This document shows, in pieces, positions 6,898 through 12,113 of a stretch of 12,113 nucleotides of DNA. The notes under the pieces are model-generated. The model saw only the letters and a list, made by a program, of their open reading frames with translations, was not told the origin of the DNA and did no database searches. Made by a program: the position numbers and the translations under genes. This stretch comes from CAYUXF01 sp964448755 (GTDB lineage Bacteria > Margulisbacteria > Termititenacia > Termititenacales > CAYUXF01). The DNA is taken from NCBI GenBank assembly GCA_964448755.1, contig CAYUXF010000049.1, positions 1 to 12,113 of the forward strand, given 5' to 3'. Position 1 is the stretch's first letter; each line of letters opens with the position of its first letter.

Positions 6898-9786
6898 TTA
6901 TTTTCCTCCTAAATATTTATTTTTATGGCCGAGCCCGCTGCGATTATATTTACGCAGCTTGCGTCTGACCAAAAAGCCCGTTAAATAGACATAGCCCAGC
7001 GCAAAAAGTGGTGAAACAATAATTAAAGCGATCGCATTTATTTTCAAATAGCTGTCTATATTGAGATAGAGCAGCAGAAAAACAGCGATCCCGACAATAA
7101 AGAGATCAACTGCCTTTTTGCGTATCTTGCGGTTATGTTCTTTAGTGAACAAAACTTTCTCGAGCAGCGCTATTGCCGCAGGTAAAAGGATCAAAGTTGA
7201 AACACCGGCAATAGCCAGAATAGCGGCAAAGAAAAAGCCGACCGTTTTATACGGTATCAGCGGCGCAGCCAGCAGCGGCAAAAAGCCGATCGAAATAACT
7301 ATAATATTTTTGACGATCGCCTGTGCCGGTTCACCAAAAATATAATTAATAGTCTGGTGCCAGCTCTTGCCATGTTTTTTCATATAACTGCGGCTGCGGG
7401 CAATAAAATGGATAGCAAAATCAACCGCCAGCCCGAGCGTCAGCGAAGAGAGCACCGCGATCGGCATGTCATAATCTTTGCCGGCCAGACCGATCAAGCC
7501 GTAGATCAAACTGATAGTAACTGTCAGCGGCACCATCGAAAGGATACCCCAAAGCACCGAATGAAAAAGATAAGCCATCATCAAAAAGACCACAAGAAAA
7601 CTGCCCAGAAAAGCTTTCATCATACCGCTGACCATTTTCTCCTGCCAGATCACATTAATATAAGTCAGACCGAACCAGCGGTGTTCCAGCTTGACCGGCC
7701 CTGGATTCTCAGCGATATATTTTTCCAGTTTTTTAACGACCTCTGACATATACTGATTATCGCCAGCCTTGAGCTGAACCCAGAGACTGGTCCGCTGATA
7801 ATCGGGCGTAATAAAATGCCAGAGATCCTGCGGGCGATGGCTGTTCTGAAAAGTCAGCAGACACTGCGCGACCGAGGCGTTATCCTGAGGGATAACAAAT
7901 TTATCCTGTTTACCTAAATAGAGTTCACGATGCACCGTCTTAACGATATCCACTACCGAAACGACCTTCCCGACGACCGGCAGATCGTTCTGTAGATAAT
8001 TCTGCAGTTGTTCTACATAGGCAAGTACGGCTGGATCTTTAAAAACCTGTACATTTTTCTTGGCATTATCAAGAAAAGAGACAAACTTTTCCCACCATGA
8101 ATAATCGGCATCATCAGCCCGATCGGCCTGTGTCCAGGCCCACTCTTCCAGATCGGCCAACAATTTATTGAGCGGCTGTTTCAAGTCGAGCTTATCAAGC
8201 TGATAGTTTATCTGATAACGAATCTGCTGTTTTTTTATACTCTCCGTATCTTTTTTGATCTGGTCTACGACACTCTCTTTTAACTGCGGTGTCTCTTCGA
8301 CATTCAATGTCAAATAAGCCATATAAGTGCCGGCAAAGTGTTTATTGAGCTCAGTATCAGCCACCCTGATAGGATGATCTTTGCTAAACCATTTAACCGG
8401 ATTATCATTAATATTAATTTTCGTAATACCGTAAACGGAGATCAGAACTAACAGAAGAAAAAGCACAAGTATTAAGTAATAACGTTTATATGTTAACTGT
8501 CCCAGCTTCCGTACTTTATCGGCAAAAGAATTTTTATTTTTACCGACGACTCTTTGTTCAAGCGCGCTCAAATATTTATCTGGCGTCAGCATAATTGCGG
8601 CGGGAATGATCGTAATAGTAAAGAACCAGGCAAAAATAATCCCCAAACCGACATAAAAACCGAATACCTGTACCGGCGGTATCGGCGTTAAAGCCAGTGA
8701 AAGAAAACCAGCCACCGAAGTGAGCGACGTATAGAACATCGGCAAAAACAGTTCTTTCATCGAAAGCTTAATAGCTTTTTGTTTATTTTTAGTCTGTTGA
8801 TAATAGTGATAGAACTCCGATAACAAATGGATAGAATTCAATACCGAGATAGGCATAATAAAGATCGGTATCATTGAACTCATGATATGAATAGTATTGC
8901 CGGTAATGATCAAGAACCCCATTGTCGCTATCACAGAAACAAGCGCGACAAACATCGGCGGTACGATCAGGACGAGTCTCCTAAAAAAATAGAGCAACAT
9001 AAAAAATATCAACAGCATTGCCAGCGGTGCAGAGATCGCCATCTGCCTGAACATCTGCACTCCGAAAGTATCATTAGCTACCGGCAGTCCGGTAATATAG
9101 AATTTTTCCGGCCCCGAAAATTCGGCGATCTTTTTCTGTAATTCACTGGAGACTTTATAACTATATTTCTTATCGGTGATCGGCAGATATATAGCGACAG
9201 CTTTACCGGAATCTGAAACCAAAATATTTTTAAAGAAAGATATATTCATTGCCTTATCTCTAACAGCCAGCGCTTCCGCCTCTGTTTTAGGTGGTGCCGG
9301 CAAAAGCCAGTCAAAATTGACCACGCCGTAACCGCCCTGTTCCATATAATCAACTGTAGATGGAGCAATAATGTCTTCAGCGATCACACCATAATAATTA
9401 CCTTGATCATTTTCATCTTCCCAGCTAAGTGTTTTGGCAAAATTGGTGAGTTCATATATTTTGCCCAGAGAACTGACATTAAAAACACCTTCCGAATGCT
9501 GATCGTTAGTAATACCAACTACGATCATATCGCTTTGAGAAAATTCTTTTTTCATCTGATCATTAAATATCCGCACCGCTTCTGTTTTAGAGAGCATGTT
9601 CTCAGGATCTGTATCTACTTTAATAGAATTTAAAAAACCGAAATATTTAGGAAAAACAGTAGGCAGAGTAACCAGCAGTAGCACAAATAAAGCGAATAGG
9701 TTAATATATTTAAAGATCTTACGCGGTTTATCCACTGCCAGTGAGATGATATCTATTTTATTTTTTTTACCTTTTATTTTTTTCAT
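6898..9786 (-). CDS. RND/MMPL family exporter (COG1033-type)
   Basis: This 962-residue inner-membrane transporter is built from two RND halves. TM1 is about 27-45, followed by a periplasmic domain to about 250 and TM2-6 at 252-400. TM7 is 437-455, then a second periplasmic domain to about 715 and TM8-12 at 722-875. Two further hydrophobic segments (about 894-908 and 915-940) precede a basic tail. TM10 holds GLAVDFAIHF with D789, the expected proton-relay acid. The equivalent place in TM4 reads SVLNSIHLL, with N317. The second periplasmic domain includes a helical, charged stretch (about 500-600) with two Trp-rich patches. Such proteins export lipids or hydrophobic molecules by proton motive force. 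AAGGA lies eight bases before the ATG. It heads the operon with the LolA-like and beta-barrel genes, downstream of an ECF-like promoter. The substrate is not deducible. Confidence 0.93.
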   Translation of the reverse strand: MKKIKGKKNKIDIISLAVDKPRKIFKYINLFALFVLLLVTLPTVFPKYFGFLNSIKVDTDPENMLSKTEAVRIFNDQMKKEFSQSDMIVVGITNDQHSEGVFNVSSLGKIYELTNFAKTLSWEDENDQGNYYGVIAEDIIAPSTVDYMEQGGYGVVNFDWLLPAPPKTEAEALAVRDKAMNISFFKNILVSDSGKAVAIYLPITDKKYSYKVSSELQKKIAEFSGPEKFYITGLPVANDTFGVQMFRQMAISAPLAMLLIFFMLLYFFRRLVLIVPPMFVALVSVIATMGFLIITGNTIHIMSSMIPIFIMPISVLNSIHLLSEFYHYYQQTKNKQKAIKLSMKELFLPMFYTSLTSVAGFLSLALTPIPPVQVFGFYVGLGIIFAWFFTITIIPAAIMLTPDKYLSALEQRVVGKNKNSFADKVRKLGQLTYKRYYLILVLFLLLVLISVYGITKININDNPVKWFSKDHPIRVADTELNKHFAGTYMAYLTLNVEETPQLKESVVDQIKKDTESIKKQQIRYQINYQLDKLDLKQPLNKLLADLEEWAWTQADRADDADYSWWEKFVSFLDNAKKNVQVFKDPAVLAYVEQLQNYLQNDLPVVGKVVSVVDIVKTVHRELYLGKQDKFVIPQDNASVAQCLLTFQNSHRPQDLWHFITPDYQRTSLWVQLKAGDNQYMSEVVKKLEKYIAENPGPVKLEHRWFGLTYINVIWQEKMVSGMMKAFLGSFLVVFLMMAYLFHSVLWGILSMVPLTVTISLIYGLIGLAGKDYDMPIAVLSSLTLGLAVDFAIHFIARSRSYMKKHGKSWHQTINYIFGEPAQAIVKNIIVISIGFLPLLAAPLIPYKTVGFFFAAILAIAGVSTLILLPAAIALLEKVLFTKEHNRKIRKKAVDLFIVGIAVFLLLYLNIDSYLKINAIALIIVSPLFALGYVYLTGFLVRRKLRKYNRSGLGHKNKYLGGK
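6905..6910 (-). promoter_or_regulatory. Ribosome site of the LolA-like gene inside the RND gene
   Basis: AGGAGG on the minus strand encodes the penultimate Gly-Gly of the RND protein and lies eight bases before the LolA-like ATG. Stop and start codons are one base apart, which fits tight translational coupling. Confidence 0.8.
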
Positions 9787-9825
9787 TAATTTGATCCTTT
9801 CCTCAAGATTAAAAGCGGTTGCCAG

Positions 9826-9856
9826 TTAGGATGCATTTATCGGCAAAAAAGATACA
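9826..9856 (-). promoter_or_regulatory. Putative ECF-type promoter of the RND operon
   Basis: On the minus strand TGTATCTT (9856-9849) is followed by 13 bases, TGCATC (9835-9830) and CTAA. All 14 motif bases and the spacing equal those upstream of the ECF sigma gene. A start about seven bases beyond would give a leader of roughly 35-40 bases before the ATG at 9786. The architecture, a -35-like block and a TC..AA-type -10 about 17 bases apart, fits ECF promoters. Recognition by the sigma factor in this window is inferred. Confidence 0.7.
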
Positions 9857-9893
9857 AACTATTTTGCGTACAGTTTTCATGTATCTTTTTCGC
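9843..9893. repeat. Inverted repeat formed by two divergent -35-like blocks
   Basis: AAAAAGATACA (9846-9856) and TGTATCTTTTT (9880-9890) are perfect 11-base inverted copies separated by 23 bases. With one mismatch the symmetry extends to 14 bases (9843-9893). The arms are the upstream elements of the two divergent promoters. They could alternatively be an operator for a dimeric regulator. Confidence 0.85.
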
Positions 9894-9911
9894 AAAAATC
9901 GCATCTTAATT
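9880..9911 (+). promoter_or_regulatory. Putative ECF-type promoter of the ferredoxin gene
   Basis: TGTATCTT (9880-9887), 12 bases, then CGCATC (9900-9905) and TTAATT. It differs from the other two copies by one base in the downstream block and one base in spacing. A start near 9912 gives a short leader with AAGGAG at 9921-9926, five bases before the ATG at 9932. Confidence 0.62.
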
Positions 9912-9931
9912 AAAAAAGCTAAGGAGAAATT

Positions 9932-10114
9932 ATGTCAGTAGCAGTAGTAGAAAAATATTGTCCGCAAAATCACAGCTGTCCCGCCATTAGGGTCTGCCCT
10001 GTCGACGCTATTAAACAATCTGGTTATGATGCACCGGTTATAGATAAGGAAAAATGTATCGAGTGCGGCAAATGTGTAATGTTCTGCCCGATGGGCGCTT
10101 TACAGCAAGACTAA
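9932..10114 (+). CDS. Small 4Fe-4S ferredoxin with an atypical first cluster motif
   Basis: This is a 60-residue soluble electron carrier. The second half has a classical cluster motif, C42-x2-C45-x2-C48-x3-C52-P. The first half has CPQNHSCPAIRVCP, with C10, C16 and C22 spaced five residues apart instead of two. Seven Cys in total are not enough for two standard four-Cys clusters. In bacterial 2[4Fe-4S] folds C22-P would complete the second cluster, leaving C10, C16 and C52 plus perhaps H14 or a [3Fe-4S] site. The family with a CPQNHxCPAxRxCP start is one I have seen annotated simply as 4Fe-4S binding protein. The start is supported by AAGGAG five bases upstream. It is transcribed away from the RND operon from a shared control region, and its redox partner is not in the window. 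Confidence 0.93.
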   Translation: MSVAVVEKYCPQNHSCPAIRVCPVDAIKQSGYDAPVIDKEKCIECGKCVMFCPMGALQQD

Positions 10115-10534
10115 TTATTTAACTTCTGCCGCAGCCTCAGGGTCAAACGGGTTCGTTCTAACCGCCAATGAAAAGAGATAAGGATAATCTTCTTTCAAAT
10201 GCTTAATATAGAAAAGCCACTCTTTTAAAAGCAAGCAATAGGCCCTTTTAATATCGCCGGTCAAATGTTCTAGATCTATCTCTGAGCATTGTTTAATTTT
10301 TTTGCGGTGCTGCAGCTCATCTGTCAGGTGAAAGACTGCCCAGAGCAGCTCGGTAAAAGTATCATGTTCTAAAATATTAGGATTCTCCAGCAAACGCAGC
10401 AGAAAATTTCTTTTAGCTATTAAAAATTCACGCAGTTCAGCGGCATCATCTTTTGTCAGCTTAATATTATAGGCGTGAACATTAAGACAGACAGAGGTTT
10501 TTTTAAAATCTTTCTCTGTCCAGTTATTATTCAT
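10115..10534 (-). CDS. Conserved-looking helical protein, last gene of the ECF operon
   Basis: This 139-residue soluble protein is helical and rich in Leu, Glu and Lys. It has the distinctive stretches RNFLLRLLENPNILEHDTFT, LLWAVFHLTDEL and EDYPYLFSLAVRTNPFD. These remind me of the C-terminal cytoplasmic domain of bacterial membrane proteins with N-terminal helices, some labelled as potassium-channel-like. That is recollection, not a search result. If right, this copy lacks its membrane part. The ATG at 10534 has no Shine-Dalgarno sequence but follows the stop codon of the 51-residue gene by two bases, so it is probably translated by re-initiation. Its stop codon abuts the stop of the convergent ferredoxin gene with no bases between. 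The function is unknown; co-transcription with sigma suggests a role in sensing or in the regulon's output. Confidence 0.82.
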   Translation of the reverse strand: MNNNWTEKDFKKTSVCLNVHAYNIKLTKDDAAELREFLIAKRNFLLRLLENPNILEHDTFTELLWAVFHLTDELQHRKKIKQCSEIDLEHLTGDIKRAYCLLLKEWLFYIKHLKEDYPYLFSLAVRTNPFDPEAAAEVK

Positions 10535-10536
10535 TA

Positions 10537-10692
10537 TTAAGTTCTGGTTAATATCCTTTGCCCCAATGTCAACCCCGGCAAAAAAGGAAATAAGATCGGT
10601 ACCAACCTCGCTAAAAAAAGCGCCGACAAAAAAATTAAAAATAAACCGAGTGAAACTTTCCAGTTAAATATCTTTTTAATTTTATTTATCAC
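10537..10692 (-). CDS. 51-residue single-helix membrane protein
   Basis: This short gene begins with GTG at 10692 and is supported by AAGGAG at 10700-10705, seven bases upstream. The product has a basic N-terminus (INKIKKIFNWK), one hydrophobic helix (about 14-38) and a short tail ending LGQRILTRT, so the N-terminus should face the cytoplasm. It overlaps the end of the 80-residue gene by 11 bases in another frame and ends two bases before the 139-residue gene. Membrane anti-sigma factors have a soluble sigma-binding domain, a basic linker and one helix. This protein looks like the linker and helix, with the soluble part encoded just upstream. Alternatively it is the remnant N-terminal helix of the 139-residue protein. 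Confidence 0.75.
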   Translation of the reverse strand: MINKIKKIFNWKVSLGLFLIFLSALFLARLVPILFPFLPGLTLGQRILTRT

Positions 10693-10924
10693 TGCAACTC
10701 TCCTTTATTCTAGACATTAAACGAACGTGCATATCGTCTGTAATTTTTTCGCTGTCATATTTTTTATACAGTTCTATCATCTGTTCAATAGCGCTGCAGA
10801 AACAGTTCAATTCAGAACCGGCACCGCACTCAACATTGAACTGCGTTTTAATGGCGGCCAACAGCTCTTTCTGCGGCAGATCGATATTCTCCTCAATATA
10901 TTTAATTATCTCTTTTTTTATCAT
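10682..10924 (-). CDS. Putative anti-sigma domain protein (80 residues)
   Basis: This soluble, helical protein is encoded directly after the ECF sigma gene, with a 4-base ATGA overlap and a GGTGAG ribosome site inside the sigma gene. The position is the usual one for an anti-sigma factor. The second half (CFCSAIEQMIELYKKY, then an acidic turn and DDMHVRLMSRIKE) resembles helices 3-4 of anti-sigma domains. The zinc motif HxxxCxxC is missing; only C33, C41, C43, H66 and C77 are available as possible ligands. There is no membrane segment here; one lies in the next, overlapping gene. The role is inferred from context and length, because sequence similarity to known anti-sigma factors is weak. It could instead be an unrelated co-regulator. 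Confidence 0.75.
   Translation of the reverse strand: MIKKEIIKYIEENIDLPQKELLAAIKTQFNVECGAGSELNCFCSAIEQMIELYKKYDSEKITDDMHVRLMSRIKESCSDK
10700..10705 (-). promoter_or_regulatory. Ribosome site of the 51-residue gene
   Basis: AAGGAG on the minus strand, inside the 80-residue gene and seven bases from the GTG at 10692. It is the strongest site in the ECF operon and is the main reason to treat the short frame as a separate gene and not as read-through. Confidence 0.75.
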
Positions 10925-11493
10925 TTCCGCTCACCTGCCAGTTCAGCGCTCAAAATATCGCGCAGCATTTTTCTGGCGCGCAAAATTCTCGCCTTAACAT
11001 TGGGGAGGGATATCTTTAAAAGTTCTGCGATCTCCTGTGATCTAAACCCTTCAACATCTTTTAAAAGAAAGACAGCGCGGTAAATCTCCGGCAGTTCTGC
11101 CAGCGCCCTGTCTAATAATTCTTTAAGTTCTTTTTTTTGATAGATCTCTTCGGGGTTAGCCTGCCAGTTTTCCTCTTCACTATTGAACTGAGCAATATTT
11201 TCATCCAGAATATCCTGATGTTTATCTTTAAGCTTCCGCTTTAACATCAAGCAATTATTAACGGCTATTTGAAAAACCCAGGTAGAAAATTTTGCTTCTT
11301 TTCTGAAGTCACCAATTTTTTTAAAAACATTAATAAAAGTCTCTTGCATTTGATCTTCGGCCGCCTCTTTATTTTTACACATTTTTAATAAAAAATTAAA
11401 AACCTTAGACTCGTACGGTTTGATCAACTGCTCAAAAGAACTCAATTTGCCGTTTTGAGCCAATTCAATAAGCACTGCTTCTTTATTGTTCAT
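10921..11493 (-). CDS. ECF-family RNA polymerase sigma factor
   Basis: This 190-residue sigma factor has only regions 2 and 4, as is typical of group 4 (extracytoplasmic function) sigmas. Region 2 spans about 8-88, with AAEDQMQETFINVFKKIGDFR (44-64) as the core-binding and -10-recognition part. A charged linker follows (90-125). Region 4 spans about 126-182, with a helix-turn-helix in FRSQEIAELLKISLPNVKAR (150-169) for -35 recognition. The usual DLVQETF reads DQMQETF, a mild departure. No Shine-Dalgarno sequence precedes the ATG; instead an ECF-like promoter motif ends six bases before it, which suggests a leaderless, self-activated transcript. Downstream overlapping genes supply the likely anti-sigma. 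Matching motifs before the RND operon and ferredoxin mark its probable targets. Confidence 0.96.
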   Translation of the reverse strand: MNNKEAVLIELAQNGKLSSFEQLIKPYESKVFNFLLKMCKNKEAAEDQMQETFINVFKKIGDFRKEAKFSTWVFQIAVNNCLMLKRKLKDKHQDILDENIAQFNSEEENWQANPEEIYQKKELKELLDRALAELPEIYRAVFLLKDVEGFRSQEIAELLKISLPNVKARILRARKMLRDILSAELAGERK

Positions 11494-11499
11494 ATTTTA

Positions 11500-11526
11500 G
11501 ATGCACCATTCATAAAATAAGATACA
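11500..11526 (-). promoter_or_regulatory. Putative autoregulated ECF-type promoter of the sigma operon
   Basis: On the minus strand TGTATCTT (11526-11519), 13 bases, TGCATC (11505-11500), then TAAAAT and the ATG of the sigma gene. It is identical at the 14 fixed positions to the RND-operon copy. If TGCATC occupies -12 to -7, transcription would begin at the A of the start codon. Confidence 0.7.
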
Positions 11527-11583
11527 CTATAACATTGAAAAAATAGGAATCAAAGTAGGTTGCCTTCTCCCGGTCTAAAGTGG

Positions 11584-11623
11584 AAGAATTTGGCTATATA
11601 GCATTATCTAACTGCAAATTCTT
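11584..11623 (-). terminator. Inverted repeat at the 3' end of the homospermidine synthase gene
   Basis: AAGAATTTG (11584-11592) and CAAATTCTT (11615-11623) are perfect 9-base inverted copies around a 22-base loop that contains the palindrome GCTATATAGC. The right arm overlaps the stop codon. It lacks a T tract and is AT-rich, so it may be an mRNA-end structure instead of a strong intrinsic terminator. Confidence 0.35.
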
Positions 11624-12113
11624 AATCTTTAAAAAAGAAATTATCAAACGCCCAGACATTCCGGTCATTTAAAACCGTAGCTTTATTTTCCGGAAAGAAC
11701 GGCTGATAATTTTTAAGCGGCGTCCAGTCCGACTGCACAGATACCAGTTTACCAAGGTAAGGTGCGGCGATCTTTAAAATATATTCGTGTGGCAGTTCAT
11801 CCGGCAAACGGACCCCCTGTTCAGGATGTTCGATCATCCACATAATAGCTGAAACAACGCCAATAGCCACCTGAACTGTTGTCGCATTTTGGTGAGGTAC
11901 TAACTGACGTGATTCTTCTATATTTAAAATACTGCCAACCCACCAGGAATTATAGCGATGCCCCATTAACAGCACACCTAGAATATCTTCACCGGCAATA
12001 ATTTCATCATTCATGATCCGTAGATTATCCTGAATAACATAGTTTCGGCAGCGAAGTTCATGCAATGAAGTAATGGTATCATTGCAGGGCATATAAGCAT
12101 AATGAACAGTTGG
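11622..12113 (-). CDS. Homospermidine synthase, C-terminal part (runs off the right edge)
   Basis: The last 163 residues are visible, and the frame stays open to the window edge (PTVHYAY before the internal Met at 12092), so the true start lies outside. Homospermidine synthases are about 470-480 residues long, so roughly a third is here. The enzyme condenses putrescine with a second putrescine (or an aminobutyl donor) using NAD+ to make the polyamine homospermidine. Family stretches recognised include PTVHYAY, SLHELRCRNY, IMNDEIIAGEDILGVLLMGH, WWVGS, LVPHQNATTVQVA, and PYLGKLVSVQSDWTPL near the end. It lies 128 bases upstream of the sigma gene on the same strand, separated by the inverted repeat and the sigma promoter, so it is probably a separate transcript. 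Confidence 0.9.
   Translation of the reverse strand, partial: PTVHYAYMPCNDTITSLHELRCRNYVIQDNLRIMNDEIIAGEDILGVLLMGHRYNSWWVGSILNIEESRQLVPHQNATTVQVAIGVVSAIMWMIEHPEQGVRLPDELPHEYILKIAAPYLGKLVSVQSDWTPLKNYQPFFPENKATVLNDRNVWAFDNFFFKD

Noticed and set aside
7357..7746. 129-codon open frame on the plus strand
   Set aside because: It lies wholly inside the RND gene on the opposite strand, and its Arg/His/Gln-rich translation is typical of an antisense shadow. The same applies to the plus-strand frames at 5793-6065, 6597-6830, 8887-9141, 9403-9633 and 10727-11083.
9846..9890. The 11-base inverted repeat as a bidirectional terminator
   Set aside because: It sits between two divergent gene starts, has a 23-base loop and AT-rich arms, and its arms coincide with the promoter motif. 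A promoter or operator role fits better.
10682..10692. The overlap of the 80- and 51-residue genes as a plain sequencing frameshift
   Set aside because: A strong ribosome site lies seven bases before the GTG, and each frame ends cleanly with gene-like spacing to its neighbours, so two genes are more likely. Read-level confirmation would settle it.
9819..11561. GGCAACC shared between the regions upstream of the RND operon and the sigma gene, as an ECF -35 element
   Set aside because: It lies downstream of the bipartite motif in one case and upstream of it in the other, with no matching -10 at a constant distance. It is probably chance.
1..12113. CRISPR array, insertion sequence, phage genes, replication origin
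   Set aside because: No regularly spaced direct repeats, transposase-like proteins, structural phage proteins or DnaA-box clusters were found on either strand.

Overview
The window comes from a diderm (outer-membrane-bearing) bacterium. A C-terminal-Phe outer-membrane beta-barrel, a LolA-like periplasmic carrier and an RND/MMPL inner-membrane exporter lie in one operon, and a small iron-sulfur ferredoxin beside them is compatible with an anaerobic or facultative lifestyle. I cannot assign a phylum from the sequence. Base composition is mixed: most genes are moderate in GC, while 2664-4560 is clearly AT-rich.

Layout. (1) 44-2533 (+): mutS, complete, followed by tRNA-Ala(GGC) at 2588-2663. (2) 2770-4501: two convergent, AT-rich genes of unknown function. 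(3) 4631-9786 (-): a tight four-gene operon, transcribed RND/MMPL exporter, LolA-like protein, outer-membrane beta-barrel, small DUF2892-type membrane protein, ending in a hairpin at 4572-4606. (4) 9787-9931: a divergent control region. (5) 9932-10114 (+): a 60-residue ferredoxin. (6) 10115-11493 (-): an ECF sigma factor operon of sigma, a putative 80-residue anti-sigma domain, a 51-residue one-helix membrane protein, and a 139-residue protein. (7) 11622 to the right edge (-): the C-terminal part of homospermidine synthase.

How they fit together. The main observation is a bipartite motif, TGTATCTT, 12-13 bases, then (T/C)GCATC with an AT-rich tail. It occurs three times, each correctly oriented: upstream of the ECF sigma gene, upstream of the RND operon, and upstream of the ferredoxin. 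The first two match exactly at all 14 fixed positions and in spacing. This looks like an ECF-type promoter, so I infer a compact autoregulated regulon in which one ECF sigma factor drives its own operon, an envelope transport system that probably moves lipid or lipoprotein between the membranes, and a redox protein. The sigma gene has no Shine-Dalgarno sequence and its ATG lies six bases after the motif, so its mRNA may be leaderless. Its putative anti-sigma appears to be split into a soluble piece and a membrane piece encoded by overlapping genes.

No CRISPR array, insertion sequence, phage gene or replication origin was seen. No gene-free stretch exceeds 300 bases; the largest gaps are 9787-9931, 4502-4630 and 11494-11621.
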